62,018 bases of DNA from Oerskovia rustica (GCF_014836555.1 NZ_JACSQQ010000018.1:22894-84911), one strand, 5' to 3'. Numbered from the stretch's first letter, positions 11,307-20,667 are shown. A program made the numbers and translations. The notes: a model not told the origin generated them from the sequence alone.

Positions 11307-11696
11307 ATGACCAGCGCTGAGGCCTTCATGGACGAGGAAGCGCTCTGGTCGGACGATGCCGCCGAGCGATACCTGTCCGCGGGACGGGTCCGGCGGGACG
11401 CCGAGTTCGTCGACTTCGTCGAGACGCACGGCGGGCGGCTCGAGCGCATCGCGTTCCTGATCAGCGGGGACCACCACCGCGCCGAGGAACTGTTCCAGGC
11501 GACGCTCGAGCGGACCTACCGGGCCTGGGGGCGCGCCCGGGACGGGGACCCGTTCGTCTACGCGCGGCGGATCCCACCGGGTCGCCCTGTGCCTCGACGG
11601 CTACTCACCGCGGCTCTACGGCTAGCCCGACCGGCCGTCGGGGATCGGCCCACCGCGGTCACCGGACGCATTCCTGGACAAGGGGTCCTTTTCTGA
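11307..11696 (+). pseudogene. Truncated SigE-family sigma factor remnant
   Basis: The first 90 of 129 residues match the start of SigE-family ECF sigma factors: FVDFVETHGGRLERIAFLISGDHHRAEELFQATLERTYRAW, then DPFVYARRI. After ARRI the expected LANARIDTWRR-type region 2.4 and the whole of region 4 are missing, replaced by basic and proline-rich sequence with no family character. The protein could bind core polymerase at most through region 2 and cannot be a normal sigma factor. Neither alternative frame restores the family. GGGGAG lies 11 nt before the ATG. Confidence 0.6.
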
Positions 11697-11708
11697 CGCT
11701 CCGACCGC

Positions 11709-11714
11709 TACAGT
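11709..11714 (+). promoter_or_regulatory. -10 box of leaderless promoter
   Basis: TACAGT lies 6 nt before the GTG of the membrane protein at 11721. Confidence 0.45.
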
Positions 11715-11720
11715 CGTCGC

Positions 11721-12275
11721 GTGCTGTCGCCGGCGGTCGGTCTGCTGCGCGGGGTTCGAGCAGGGTTGCTCGCCACCGCGGTCGTCGGGCTGTCCCTGGT
11801 CTCGCACCGCCTCGCCGGGGGCGCGGCACCGGGAGCCGTCCCGGTCGTGGTCCTCGTGATGCTCACGGCCGTGATGCTGCGCGGCGTCCTGGGCCGCCGC
11901 CTGGCGCTGCCGCTCCTGCTGGGCGTCCTCGGTCTGGGCCAGGTCGTCCTGCACTACACGTTCGAGCAGTGCGCGCTCCTCGCGGCGTCCCCGGCGCCCG
12001 CGCACGTGCACGCCACCGAGAACCCCGTGCCCATGCTCGCCGCGCACGTGCTCGCGACCCTCGTCGTCTCGGTGCTCCTGACCCATGCCGACCGGGCGCT
12101 GTGGGCCCTGTGGTCCTGGCTGACCATGCGCTCGGTACCTCGCCTCCTGCGTCGCCCCGCCTCCCGGGGGCGGGGCGTCCTCGTCCTCGCCTCGGCCCAC
12201 CCTGCCCCCGCCGCCCCCGGCCGCGGTGCGGTCATGGGCCGTGCCCCGCCCGTCCTGGTCCACGCAGCACCTTGA
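11721..12275 (+). CDS. Small polytopic membrane protein of the copper cluster
   Basis: A 184-residue protein with about four transmembrane helices in the first 140 residues and an Ala/Pro/Arg-rich tail. A loop between helices 3 and 4 reads PAPAHVHATENPVPML, whose histidines could bind metal. I do not recognise a named family. Its position directly before YcnI and CopC-CopD genes suggests a role in copper handling at the membrane, by context only. The GTG start is set by a TACAGT box 6 nt upstream. Confidence 0.65.
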   Translation: MLSPAVGLLRGVRAGLLATAVVGLSLVSHRLAGGAAPGAVPVVVLVMLTAVMLRGVLGRRLALPLLLGVLGLGQVVLHYTFEQCALLAASPAPAHVHATENPVPMLAAHVLATLVVSVLLTHADRALWALWSWLTMRSVPRLLRRPASRGRGVLVLASAHPAPAAPGRGAVMGRAPPVLVHAAP

Positions 12276-12432
12276 CCTCGGTCGCGGCTCCCCGCCGCGA
12301 TCCGCTCCCTGCCGCCTCGACGGCGCACACGTCGTCGAGCCGCGCCCCCGTGCGTCCACCGACCGCGGGACCGCCGTGCCCGCGGCGGGAGCGACCCTGC
12401 GTTCGACCACGGAAGGCCTGTGCCTGAAGATC

Positions 12433-13173
12433 ATGAAGCGTTCACCGAAGCTCCTCACCGTCGCCGCGGCGACGACCCTGCTCCTCGCGCTCGGCGCGAG
12501 CGGCGCGTCCGCCCACGTGTCGGTCAACCCCGACACGACCACCGCGGGCTCCTACGCCCTCCTGACGTTCGGCGTCCCGCACGGCTGCGGCGAGTCGTCG
12601 ACGACGAAGGTCTCGATCCAGATCCCCGAGCCGATCACGAGCGTGACCCCCACGGTCAACCCCGGCTGGGACGTCGAGAAGGTCATGGTGACCCTCGCGA
12701 CCCCGATCGACGACGGTCACGGCGGCCAGCTCACCGAGCGCGTCGGCGAGATCGTCTACACCGCGAGGACCCCGCTGCCCGACGGCTACCGGGACGCCCT
12801 CGTCCTGTCGACCAAGCTCCCGGACGCCGTCGGCGAGACCCTCGTCTTCCCGACGGTCCAGACGTGCCAGGAGGGCGAGTCCGCGTGGGTCCAGGTCGCG
12901 GCCGAGGGCGAGGACCCGCACGACCTCGAGCTCCCCGCCCCGACCCTGACGATCACCGAGCCCGAGGAGGCGCACGGGGACGTCGAGACGGTCTCCGACG
13001 AGGCCACCTCGGATGCCGCGAGCGCCGACGGTACCGATGGCACGGCCGATGCGGCCGGGTCGGCGGACGAGCCGTCGACGCTGCCCCTCGTCCTGTCCGG
13101 GGTCGCGCTCGTGCTCGGCGCGGCGGGGCTCGCCCTGGGTGGCGCCGCGTTCGCCCGTCGCCCGAAGGCCTGA
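12433..13173 (+). CDS. ycnI: YcnI-like (DUF1775) periplasmic copper protein
   Basis: A 246-residue exported protein. The signal peptide ends ASGASA at residue 27, so H28 becomes the mature N-terminus, as required for the mono-histidine Cu(II) brace known in YcnI. The DUF1775 domain (about 28-165) has AHVSVNPDTTTAG, FGVPHGCGESSTTKV and PGWDVEK. An acidic Ala/Asp-rich linker, one transmembrane helix (about 216-238) and RRPKA anchor it to the membrane. A ribosome site before the ATG is poor. Next to CopC-CopD, it is likely a copper chaperone for that importer or for oxidase assembly. Confidence 0.85.
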   Translation: MKRSPKLLTVAAATTLLLALGASGASAHVSVNPDTTTAGSYALLTFGVPHGCGESSTTKVSIQIPEPITSVTPTVNPGWDVEKVMVTLATPIDDGHGGQLTERVGEIVYTARTPLPDGYRDALVLSTKLPDAVGETLVFPTVQTCQEGESAWVQVAAEGEDPHDLELPAPTLTITEPEEAHGDVETVSDEATSDAASADGTDGTADAAGSADEPSTLPLVLSGVALVLGAAGLALGGAAFARRPKA

Positions 13174-13181
13174 CGCGGCCC

Positions 13182-14867
13182 ATGAACGTCGCCCGCGTCC
13201 TGCGCGGGGTGACGGCGGTCGTGGTGTCGGCCGTGGCCGGGGTGGTGCTGATGCTCGCGTCAGCCTCCCCGGCCGCGGCCCACGCCGTGATCGTCGACAG
13301 CGATCCTCGGGACGGCTCCGTCCTCGAGGACTCCCCCGCCCTGCTGACCCTCACGTTCAACGAACCCGTCCAGGTGCCGCCCGGCGGCGTCGCACTGCTC
13401 GACGCCGCGGGGACGGCCGTCGCCGTCACGCCCACGGCGGTCGACTCCCGGGTGGAGATCGCGGTGCCCGCGGTGCTCGACGACGGCACGTACGTCGTGA
13501 GCTGGCGCGTCACGTCCGGGGACACGCACCCGGTCGCGAGCGCGTTCACGTTCTCGGTCGGAGCACCGAGCGACACCGTCGCCGCACCCCCTGAGCCGTC
13601 GACGTCGGCAGCGGTCTCGACGCTGCGTCGGGCGTCCCAGGCGCTCGTCTACGTCGGGACGCTCGGGGTGTCCGGCCTCGTGGTCTTCGAGCTCCTGCTG
13701 CTCGACGCGACGCCGGGCGCCATGCCCGTGCTGCGGCGTCGGCTCGACCGCACGCGCCGCGGGCTCGCGGTCCTCGCCGGGGCGGGGCTGCTCGTCTCGG
13801 TGCCGGTCACTGCCGTGTGGCAGGCGGGCCGCGGGGCCGACGCGCTGCTGGAGCCGGAGGTCTGGGCCGCGGTCCTCGGGTCCGAGTCCGCCCTGGCCGC
13901 GCTCCTCGGCCTGGTGGGGCTGGGTGTCACGACCGTGCTCTGCCCCCGGGCGGGGCGGGCTACACGCCGGCGGTGGCCCGTCCCGCTCGCGCTCGGCGCC
14001 GCCGCGCTGGCCGCGACGTCGCTGGCGGTCGTGGGGCACACCCGGACGTTCGGTCCGGCGTGGCTCGTGCTCGGCGCCGACGTGCTGCACGTGGCCGCGG
14101 GGTCCGTCTGGTTCGGTGGGATCGTGGGGCTGTGCCTCCTGCTCGCGCGCTCGTCGGGGGCGTCTGCCCAGCGCTCGGCGCGCACGGTCCTGCGCTTCTC
14201 GACCGTGGGCGCGTGGCTCGTCCTCGCGCTCGCCCTGAGCGGCGTGCTGCTGGCCTGGCGCATCCTCGGCTCGCTCGACGCGCTGGTGACCACCGGGTAC
14301 GGCCGGACGCTCCTGGTCAAGGTCGCCCTGGCCCTGAGCCTCGTGGCGATCGCGGCGTGGAACCGGTACGGGCTCGTCCCGCACGTCGCGGAAGGCCCCG
14401 AGGGGCGCGTGCGTCTGCGCCGGACGGTCGTCGCCGAGGCGTCGATCCTCACGGTGCTGCTGGTCGTGACCGGGGTGCTCGTCTCCCAGAGCCCGGTCGA
14501 GGCGCGGACCCGGGCCCCTGTCCAGGCGCAGAGCACGGTGCCCGCCCAGGAGTTCGACGAACCCCTCGGGTCCGGGTCGCTCCGGGCCAGGGTCACCCCG
14601 GGCGCGCTCGGGATCAACTCGCTCGAGCTGACCGTGCTCGACGCCGACGGCGCCCCCCTCGACCCCGTCGCGCTCCCCGAGGTGGGGCTCACGCAGCCCG
14701 AGCTGGGCATCGGTCCCTTCACGCCCACCGTCACGCGGACGGGCCCCGGGACCTACCTGGCCTCGATCGACCTGCCGATGGCCGGGGCCTGGGACGTCAC
14801 GGTCGGCGTCCGCACCTCGAAGTACGAGAACCCGGTCGTCACGCTTCCCGTGGAGGTCTCCCCATGA
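13182..14867 (+). CDS. CopC-CopD fusion, copper import protein (YcnJ-like)
   Basis: A 561-residue fusion. The signal peptide ends at SPAAA, so mature CopC begins with H34 and has a second ligand histidine, H116, in SGDTHPVAS. CopC spans about 34-128. Residues 150-470 form eight or so helices of a CopD domain with GADVLHVAAGSVWFGGI. A C-terminal beta-rich domain (about 480-561, PLGSGSLRARVTPG...WDVTVGVRTS) resembles the YtkA-like end of YcnJ proteins. Such fusions bring copper across the membrane. The stop overlaps the next start as ATGA. Confidence 0.9.
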   Translation: MNVARVLRGVTAVVVSAVAGVVLMLASASPAAAHAVIVDSDPRDGSVLEDSPALLTLTFNEPVQVPPGGVALLDAAGTAVAVTPTAVDSRVEIAVPAVLDDGTYVVSWRVTSGDTHPVASAFTFSVGAPSDTVAAPPEPSTSAAVSTLRRASQALVYVGTLGVSGLVVFELLLLDATPGAMPVLRRRLDRTRRGLAVLAGAGLLVSVPVTAVWQAGRGADALLEPEVWAAVLGSESALAALLGLVGLGVTTVLCPRAGRATRRRWPVPLALGAAALAATSLAVVGHTRTFGPAWLVLGADVLHVAAGSVWFGGIVGLCLLLARSSGASAQRSARTVLRFSTVGAWLVLALALSGVLLAWRILGSLDALVTTGYGRTLLVKVALALSLVAIAAWNRYGLVPHVAEGPEGRVRLRRTVVAEASILTVLLVVTGVLVSQSPVEARTRAPVQAQSTVPAQEFDEPLGSGSLRARVTPGALGINSLELTVLDADGAPLDPVALPEVGLTQPELGIGPFTPTVTRTGPGTYLASIDLPMAGAWDVTVGVRTSKYENPVVTLPVEVSP

Positions 14868-15553
14868 CACGTCCTCCCCGGCCGGGCACCGGCCCGGCGG
14901 TCCACGGCCCCGGCACCGCCGGTCACCGCACATCGGCGCGGCGGCGTCGTGCGCGCGCGGCCGCGGCCCTGGGCCTCGCTGCGCTGCTGACCGTGACGGG
15001 CGTGCAGGGCGCGGCGGCCCACGTCCTCCTGGAGACCGCGACGCCGAACGGGGACGGCACCACCACGCTCACGTTCTCTTTCGAGCACGGGTGCGACGGC
15101 GCCCCGACGACGGGCCTCGACGTCACGCTCCCCGCAGGGGTCGAGGCCGTCTCGACCGCCGAGCCGGAAGGATGGGTGTCGACCCAGGAACCGGGAGGGG
15201 TCCGCTGGGAGGGGACCCCGGTCGCCGACGGCACCGCTGCCCGGTTCGAGCTCGTCGCCAGGGTCACGGGCACCGCCGGGCAGGCCTTCTGGTTCCCCAC
15301 GACGCAGACGTGCACCGAGGGCTCGTACGACTGGGTCGACACCGACCCGGCAGGCGCACATCCTGCGCCGAGCTTCGTCGCGACCACCGCGACGCTCGCC
15401 CCGCCTGCCGTTCAGCCGGTCGCGCCGGGCGGGCCCGGCACCGGCTCCGGGCCTGCGGGCGCGAGCCTCGCGCAGACCCTCGCGGCGGTGGCGGCGGCCT
15501 CGCTCGCCGCGGCGGCCGCAGGGGCCTGGTACCTCGCCCGCCGTCGCCGCTGA
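14864..15553 (+). CDS. Second YcnI-like (DUF1775) membrane-anchored copper protein
   Basis: A 229-residue protein with a long basic signal peptide whose cleavage after GAA would leave AHVLLE or HVLLE exposed, with H53 as brace histidine. The DUF1775 block FSFEHGCDGAPTTGLDVTLP and AEPEGW aligns with the first copy at 12433. A C-terminal helix and WYLARRRR form a membrane anchor. Coupled to CopC-CopD by ATGA. The two copies differ widely, so this is an old duplication, possibly with different partners. Confidence 0.82.
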   Translation: MTRPPRPGTGPAVHGPGTAGHRTSARRRRARAAAALGLAALLTVTGVQGAAAHVLLETATPNGDGTTTLTFSFEHGCDGAPTTGLDVTLPAGVEAVSTAEPEGWVSTQEPGGVRWEGTPVADGTAARFELVARVTGTAGQAFWFPTTQTCTEGSYDWVDTDPAGAHPAPSFVATTATLAPPAVQPVAPGGPGTGSGPAGASLAQTLAAVAAASLAAAAAGAWYLARRRR

Positions 15554-15580
15554 GCGGCGCACCGAGCCGTGCACGGCGAA

Positions 15581-15612
15581 GGGGCCGCCGTTCCCGCAGG
15601 AACGGCGGCCCC
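15581..15612. terminator. Strong bidirectional terminator
   Basis: A 14-bp perfect stem, GGGGCCGCCGTTCC/GGAACGGCGGCCCC, with a CGCA loop lies between the convergent copper cluster and xylB. Confidence 0.85.
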
Positions 15613-15665
15613 TCGTCGCGGTCACGGGGACCACGGCGCGAAGTGCGCCGAGAGCACCCCCGACC

Positions 15666-17162
15666 TCAGGTCAGGTCGCGCACCGCCGCGTACCCCGCGC
15701 GGATCCCGGGCTCCGGGTCCGCGTCGTACCCCGTGCTCGACGACGTCTCCCACCGGGGAGCCTCCGCCTCGCCCGACAGCACCCACGCCGCCTGGCGAGC
15801 GGCGCCGTCGGCCACGTACTCGCCCGGCTCGGGGACCGTGACGGGCAGGCCGAGGACCTGCGGTGCGATGCGCCGCACCGCCTCGGACTGCGCGCCGCCG
15901 CCGATGAGCTGGAGGCGCTCGACCTGCACGCCCTGCGCGCGCAGGGCGTCGAGCCCGTCGGCCAGGCCGCACAGCATGCCCTCCACGGCGGCCCGCGCGA
16001 GGTGCGCGGGCGTCATGGTCGCGAGACGCATGCCGTGCAGGGTGCCGCTGGCGCCCGGCCGGTTCGGCGTGCGCTCGCCCTCGAGGTAGGGGACGAGCAC
16101 GAGGCCGTCGGCGCCCGCCGGGGCCTGGAGCGCGAGCCGGGACAGACCCGCGTGGTCCACGCCCAGGACCCGCGCGGTCGCGTCGAGGACGCGGCTCGCG
16201 TTGAGGGTCACCCCGAGCAGCAGGTAGTTGCCCGTGGCGTCGGCGAAGCCGTTGACGAGCCCGCTCGCGTCGGCCGTGGGGGACGTCGCGATCGCGGAGA
16301 CGACGCCCGAGGTCCCGATCGAGACCGCGACGTCGCCCGCGCGCATGCCGAGGCCCAGGGCCGCGGCCGCGTTGTCCCCCGCGCCGGGGCCGATCAGGGC
16401 CCCGTCCGGGACGCCCGCCCCGGCTGCCGTCCCCGCCGCCACACCGCCAGACTCCCCAGGCCCGAGGACCCGGGGAAGGGCGACGTCCGACCGTCCGAGC
16501 GCGAGCTCGAGCAGGTCGGTGCGGTAGGCACCGCGCCCGCCGTCGGCCGAGGCGTCGAAGTAGCCCGTCCCGGACGCGTCGGACCGGTCGGTCACGAGCG
16601 CGCCGAGGTCGGGCTCGAGGCCCTCGCTCCGCGGCCCGTAGCCGGCGATCCGCCACGTCAGCCAGTCGTGCGGGAGCGCGACGGCCGCGACCCGTGCCGC
16701 GTTGTGCGGCTCGGCGTCGCGCAGCCAGCGCAGCTTGGTCACGGTCAGCGACGCGACGGGCACGGACCCGACGGCCTCGGCCCACGCCTTGGCCCCGGCG
16801 CCGGGGTCCCCGGCGCCGAGCTCACTGATCAGGTCCTGCGCGGCGCCGGCCGAGCGGGTGTCGTTCCACAGGAGCGCGGGGCGGATCACCTCGCCGTCGG
16901 CGTCGAGCACGACCATGCCGTGCTGCTGACCGCCCACGGCCAGGGCCGCGACGTCGTCGAGCCCGCCCACGACCTCGGCCGCGGTGCGGAACGCCGCCCA
17001 CCAGGCGTCGGGCGAGACCTCGGTGCCGTCGGGGTGCGACGCCGAGCCCGAGCGCACCAACGCCCCGGTGCGCGCGTCACGGACGACGACCTTGCACGAC
17101 TGCGTCGACGAGTCGACCCCTGCGACGAGGACGACGGCGGGCGACCCGGGAGAGCCGCCCAT
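15666..17162 (-). CDS. xylB: Xylulokinase
   Basis: A 498-residue FGGY-family sugar kinase that phosphorylates D-xylulose to D-xylulose 5-phosphate. It shows [13 protein letters not shown] near the N-terminus, [16 protein letters not shown] and [11 protein letters not shown], then the C-terminal [18 protein letters not shown]-binding region. The ATG overlaps the xylA stop as TGATG, so the two are translated together. Family length is normal. Its 3' end faces the copper cluster across a shared terminator. Confidence 0.95.
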   Translation of the reverse strand: MGGSPGSPAVVLVAGVDSSTQSCKVVVRDARTGALVRSGSASHPDGTEVSPDAWWAAFRTAAEVVGGLDDVAALAVGGQQHGMVVLDADGEVIRPALLWNDTRSAGAAQDLISELGAGDPGAGAKAWAEAVGSVPVASLTVTKLRWLRDAEPHNAARVAAVALPHDWLTWRIAGYGPRSEGLEPDLGALVTDRSDASGTGYFDASADGGRGAYRTDLLELALGRSDVALPRVLGPGESGGVAAGTAAGAGVPDGALIGPGAGDNAAAALGLGMRAGDVAVSIGTSGVVSAIATSPTADASGLVNGFADATGNYLLLGVTLNASRVLDATARVLGVDHAGLSRLALQAPAGADGLVLVPYLEGERTPNRPGASGTLHGMRLATMTPAHLARAAVEGMLCGLADGLDALRAQGVQVERLQLIGGGAQSEAVRRIAPQVLGLPVTVPEPGEYVADGAARQAAWVLSGEAEAPRWETSSSTGYDADPEPGIRAGYAAVRDLT

Positions 17163-18343
17163 CAGCCGATCAGGTGCTTGAGCGCGAGCTGGTTGAGGCG
17201 CACGAAGCCGAAGTCACGCTCGGCGGCGGCCTCGACGTCGAACTCCTCGTAGGCGGCACGGTCCGCGATCAGGTCGGCGACGGTCTCGCCCGCACCCAGG
17301 GTGCTCTCGCCGAGCTCGAACACGCCTGCGTGCCTGAACGCGGCCTGGACCTCGGGGTCGGCCCGGTACTCGGCGGACTTGCGCGCGAGCATCGAGTAGG
17401 TCTCCATGTTGGCCTTGGCCGAGTCCCAGACGCCGACCTCGTTCTCGGTGCGCGAGGGCTTGTAGTCGAAGTGGCGGGGGCCCTCGTAGCGGGGTCCGCC
17501 GTTGGGGAAGCCGCTCTCGATGAGGTCGACCGTGAAGAACGCGGAGAGCAGGTCGCCGTGGCCGAACACGAGGTCCTGGTCGAACTTGATGGACCGCTGG
17601 CCGTTGAGGTCGATGTGGAAGAGCTTGCCGGCCCACAGCGCCTGCGCGAGGCCGTGCGTGTAGTTCAGACCGGCCATCTGCTCGTGGCCCGTCTCGGGGT
17701 TGAGACCCACGATGTCGCCGTGCTCGAGCTTCGCGATGAGCGCGAGGGCGTGGCCGATGGTCGGGAGGAAGATGTCGCCGCGGGGCTCGTTGGGCTTGGG
17801 CTCGAGCGCGATCTTGATGTCGTAGCCCTGGTCCTTGATGTACGCGGCCGTGAGGTCGAGGCCCTCGGCGTAGCGCTCGTGCGCGGAGTGGAGGTCCTTG
17901 GCACCGTCGTACTCGGTGCCCTCGCGGCCACCCCACATGACGAACGTCTTGGCGCCGAGCGACGCGGTGAGGTCGACGTTGCGCAGGACCTTGCGCAGCG
18001 CGTAGCGGCGGACGCCGCGGTCGTTCGAGGTGAGGCCGCCGTCCTTGAAGACGGGGTGGGAGAAGAGGTTGGTCGTGACCATCTCGATGGTCAGGCCGGT
18101 CTCGTCGGCGGCCTTCTTGACCTCGCCGAGGAGCTGCTCGCGGGTCGCGTCGTCGGAGCCGAAGGGCACGACGTCGTCGTCGTGGAACGTGAAGCCCCAC
18201 GCGCCCAGGTCGGCGAGCTTGCGCACGGACTCGGCCGGGTCGAGGTGGGGGCGGCTGGCTCCGCCGAACTGGTCCTGGCCGGTCCAGCCCACGGTCCACA
18301 GGCCGAAGGAAAAGTTGATGTTCTGGTCGATCGCGTCAGCCAC
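17162..18343 (-). CDS. xylA: Xylose isomerase
   Basis: A 393-residue class I (actinobacterial length) xylose isomerase, interconverting D-xylose and D-xylulose with two divalent metals. [11 protein letters not shown] holds the catalytic histidine and aspartate, [11 protein letters not shown] the metal glutamate and lysine, and [15 protein letters not shown] the second metal site. I chose the GTG at 18343 ([11 protein letters not shown]) because GAGGAG lies 6 nt upstream and Streptomyces enzymes begin near this point; an in-frame ATG at 18394 would start within 20 nt of the promoter. First gene of xylA-xylB. Confidence 0.95.
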   Translation of the reverse strand: MADAIDQNINFSFGLWTVGWTGQDQFGGASRPHLDPAESVRKLADLGAWGFTFHDDDVVPFGSDDATREQLLGEVKKAADETGLTIEMVTTNLFSHPVFKDGGLTSNDRGVRRYALRKVLRNVDLTASLGAKTFVMWGGREGTEYDGAKDLHSAHERYAEGLDLTAAYIKDQGYDIKIALEPKPNEPRGDIFLPTIGHALALIAKLEHGDIVGLNPETGHEQMAGLNYTHGLAQALWAGKLFHIDLNGQRSIKFDQDLVFGHGDLLSAFFTVDLIESGFPNGGPRYEGPRHFDYKPSRTENEVGVWDSAKANMETYSMLARKSAEYRADPEVQAAFRHAGVFELGESTLGAGETVADLIADRAAYEEFDVEAAAERDFGFVRLNQLALKHLIG

Positions 18344-18390
18344 GACAGTCTCCTCGTCGAGATGGGCCGGCTCCGTCATCGAGCAGGCCG

Positions 18391-18409
18391 TCATTTGTTG
18401 TACGGATGA
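18391..18409. promoter_or_regulatory. Possible XylR operator
   Basis: An imperfect dyad bounded by TCAT and ATGA, containing GTTGTAC, lies just downstream of the xylA -10. The symmetry is weak and the site is placed by position. Confidence 0.25.
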
Positions 18410-18437
18410 ACTTATGCGGTCCTGTCGGTAAGGTCAA
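18409..18437 (-). promoter_or_regulatory. xylAB promoter
   Basis: On the minus strand TTGACC (18437-18432), a 17-nt spacer and TAAGTT (18414-18409). The -35 overlaps the xylR -10 on the other strand, so the two promoters compete for the same DNA face. Confidence 0.55.
18429..18434 (+). promoter_or_regulatory. -10 box of leaderless xylR promoter
   Basis: TAAGGT lies 6 nt before the xylR GTG. AAGG inside it could alternatively be read as a ribosome site. Confidence 0.4.
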
Positions 18438-18440
18438 GAC

Positions 18441-19700
18441 GTGAACCGCGACGAGTCCTCGACCGGCGTCAGGACGCCCACCCGGGCGCGCCCCACGGCC
18501 GCCCGCCAGCACACCCTGCGCGAGTACAACCTCGCCCTGGTCTCCCAGGCGCTCTTCGACGCGCCACGCCCCCGCTCGCGCGCCGACATCGCCGCCGCCA
18601 CCGGGCTCACGCGCGCCACGGTGTCCGTGCTCGTCGACCAGCTCATCGAGGCCCGCCTCGTCCGCGAGCTCCCACCGGTGACTCCGCTGCGCGCCGGACG
18701 CCCCGCCGTCCCCCTCACGCCCGCCGAGCGGACCATCGTCGGGCTGGGCCTCGAGGTCAACGTCGACTACCTGGGCGGCACCGTCCTCGACCTCACGGGG
18801 CAGGTCGTCGCGCAGGAGGTCGTGCCGGGCGACCTCCACGGCAGCGACCCCGCCGAGGTCCTCGGGCGCCTCGGCGCGCTCGCACGCCGCCTCGTCGAGG
18901 ACGTCGAGGCCCAGGACATGCAGGTCGCGGGCGCACGCCTCGCGCTGCCCGGCCTGGTCGACGCCCGCGCGGGCCGCCTCCAGGTCGCCCCCAACCTCGG
19001 CTGGTCCTCGTTCCTGCCCCTGCCGCTGCTCGGCCTGCCCGACCGCCTGCCCGTCGAGATCGCCAACGAGGCCAACCTCGCGGGCCTCGCGCAGCTCGTC
19101 GCGGGCACGCAGGGCCGCAGGCCCGACGACGCCGCTCCCCCCGTGCCGTCGTCGTTCCTCTACGTCTCGGGCGAGGTGGGCATCGGCTCCGCGATCGTGA
19201 TCGACCGCGAGCTCTTCCTCGGGAACCGGGGCTGGAGCGGCGAGATCGGGCACGTCGTGGTCGACCCGCACGGACCGCGCTGCCTGTGCGGGGCCACGGG
19301 CTGCCTCGAGCAGTACGCGGGCAAGGACGCGATGCTGCGCGCGGCCGGCATCCCCGTGGACGAGCCCGTCGAGACGTTCCTCGACGCGCTCGCGGAGGGC
19401 ACGCCGTCGGCCCGCGAGGCCGCGACCTCGGCAGGGACCGCGCTGGGGCGCGCGCTCGCGAACTTCGTCAACCTCGTCGACATCGAGACCGTGCTGCTGG
19501 GCGGCATCTACACCGACCTGCTGCCCTACCTGCGCGAGGCCCTGACGACCGAGCTCACGACCCGCGTGCTCGCGTCGCCCTGGACCGAGCTCGACCTGCG
19601 GCCCGCGCTCGTCGCGGGGCACGCGGCCATGATCGGCGGCGCACGCACCGTGCTGCGGGACGTGGTCGCGGCGCCGTCGGCGTGGACGACGAGCGACTGA
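18441..19700 (+). CDS. xylR: ROK-family xylose repressor
   Basis: A 419-residue ROK regulator. A winged-helix domain occupies about residues 25-85 (RSRADIAAATGLTRATVSVLVDQL). The sugar-kinase-like half carries the ROK zinc signature GHVVVDPHGPRCLCGATGC near residue 272 and a degenerate ATP region (YVSGEVGIGSAIV). Such repressors release DNA when D-xylose binds. It is divergent from xylAB with 97 bp between starts. No xylose transporter gene is present nearby. Confidence 0.92.
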   Translation: MNRDESSTGVRTPTRARPTAARQHTLREYNLALVSQALFDAPRPRSRADIAAATGLTRATVSVLVDQLIEARLVRELPPVTPLRAGRPAVPLTPAERTIVGLGLEVNVDYLGGTVLDLTGQVVAQEVVPGDLHGSDPAEVLGRLGALARRLVEDVEAQDMQVAGARLALPGLVDARAGRLQVAPNLGWSSFLPLPLLGLPDRLPVEIANEANLAGLAQLVAGTQGRRPDDAAPPVPSSFLYVSGEVGIGSAIVIDRELFLGNRGWSGEIGHVVVDPHGPRCLCGATGCLEQYAGKDAMLRAAGIPVDEPVETFLDALAEGTPSAREAATSAGTALGRALANFVNLVDIETVLLGGIYTDLLPYLREALTTELTTRVLASPWTELDLRPALVAGHAAMIGGARTVLRDVVAAPSAWTTSD

Positions 19701-19872
19701 CCGGGTCACCCCGAGGCGTCGCGGGGCACCGGTCGCGGCTGGCAGCGCCCCCGGTGGACGGTGTGACCCGCGACGCACCGCCCACCGGGAGAACGCGGGT
19801 ACCGTCGTTCGTTGGACCACCGGGGACACCCATGCCCCCGTATCGGTTGACCCACCCTCGGAAGGACCGGGC

Positions 19873-20646
19873 ATGACGACCAGCCACATCCTGCAGGCGC
19901 GCGACCTCTGGGCCGGGCACGGCGGCGAGGACGTCCTGCGCGGCGTCTCGATCGAGCTCGCGGCGGGGCAGGAGCCCGTGGGGATCGTCGGCCCGTCGGG
20001 CGTCGGGAAGTCGACGCTCGTGAGCGCGCTGCTGGGCGAGGTCAAGCCGTCGAGCGGGACCGTGACGTGGGGCGGGCGGACCGTGACGCGCCTCGGTCGG
20101 CGCGACAAGAAGACGTTCAAGGCTGCGGTGCGGCGCGTGTCGCAGGACGGCCTGCCGGGCATCGACCCCGCGAGCACCGTGACGCACGTGCTCAAGTCCG
20201 GGCTGACCGACGCACGCAAGGGCGGGCGCCCCTCGGGGCAGTCGATCGAGGACCTGCTGGACCTCGTCGCCCTCGAGCACCGGTACGCGGACCGCCCGCT
20301 GCGCACGCTGTCGGGCGGCGAGCGTCAGCGCGTGGCCATGGCCCGTGCGCTCGCGACGCGCCCGGACGTGCTGCTCCTCGACGAGCCGCTCACGGCGCTC
20401 GACCCGACCATGCGCGGCGAGATCGCCGGGCGGGTCAAGGAGACGGCCACGCGCCTCGGCACGGGTGTGCTCCTGGTGTCGCACGACCTCGAGCTCGTGC
20501 ACCGCATGACGTCGTCCGCGCACCTCCTGGTCGACGGCGAGTTCGTCGAGTCCGGCCCGCTGCAGCAGGTCCTCGCGGAGAGCGAGCACCCCGTGGTCCG
20601 CGAGCTCGCGGAGGCCGCGCCGCTCGCGGTCCAGCGCTGGAGCTGA
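19873..20646 (+). CDS. Orphan peptide/nickel-type ABC ATPase
   Basis: A 257-residue ATPase like the DppF/OppF or NikE subunits. Walker A is GPSGVGKST, the signature LSGGERQRVAMARAL and Walker B VLLLDEPLTALD. The C-terminal oligopeptide/nickel extension with its cysteine motif is absent. GGAAGGA precedes the ATG. No permease, binding protein or partner ATPase lies beside it, so the substrate is unknown and it must work with subunits encoded elsewhere or in another role. Confidence 0.8.
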   Translation: MTTSHILQARDLWAGHGGEDVLRGVSIELAAGQEPVGIVGPSGVGKSTLVSALLGEVKPSSGTVTWGGRTVTRLGRRDKKTFKAAVRRVSQDGLPGIDPASTVTHVLKSGLTDARKGGRPSGQSIEDLLDLVALEHRYADRPLRTLSGGERQRVAMARALATRPDVLLLDEPLTALDPTMRGEIAGRVKETATRLGTGVLLVSHDLELVHRMTSSAHLLVDGEFVESGPLQQVLAESEHPVVRELAEAAPLAVQRWS

Positions 20647-20667
20647 ACGCCGCGACGTGCGCGGCGT
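20647..20667. terminator. Hairpin after orphan ABC ATPase
   Basis: ACGCCGCG and CGCGGCGT, 8 bp with a 5-nt loop, begin at the stop codon between convergent genes. Confidence 0.45.

Noticed and set aside
11750-11775. tRNA-like GGTTCGAGC in the 11.7 kb region
   Set aside because: It lies inside a coding frame and no acceptor or anticodon stem can be drawn around it.
18344-18394. Upstream ATG start of xylA at 18394
   Set aside because: It begins about 15 nt from the -10 box without a ribosome site; the GTG at 18343 has GAGGAG and fits family length.
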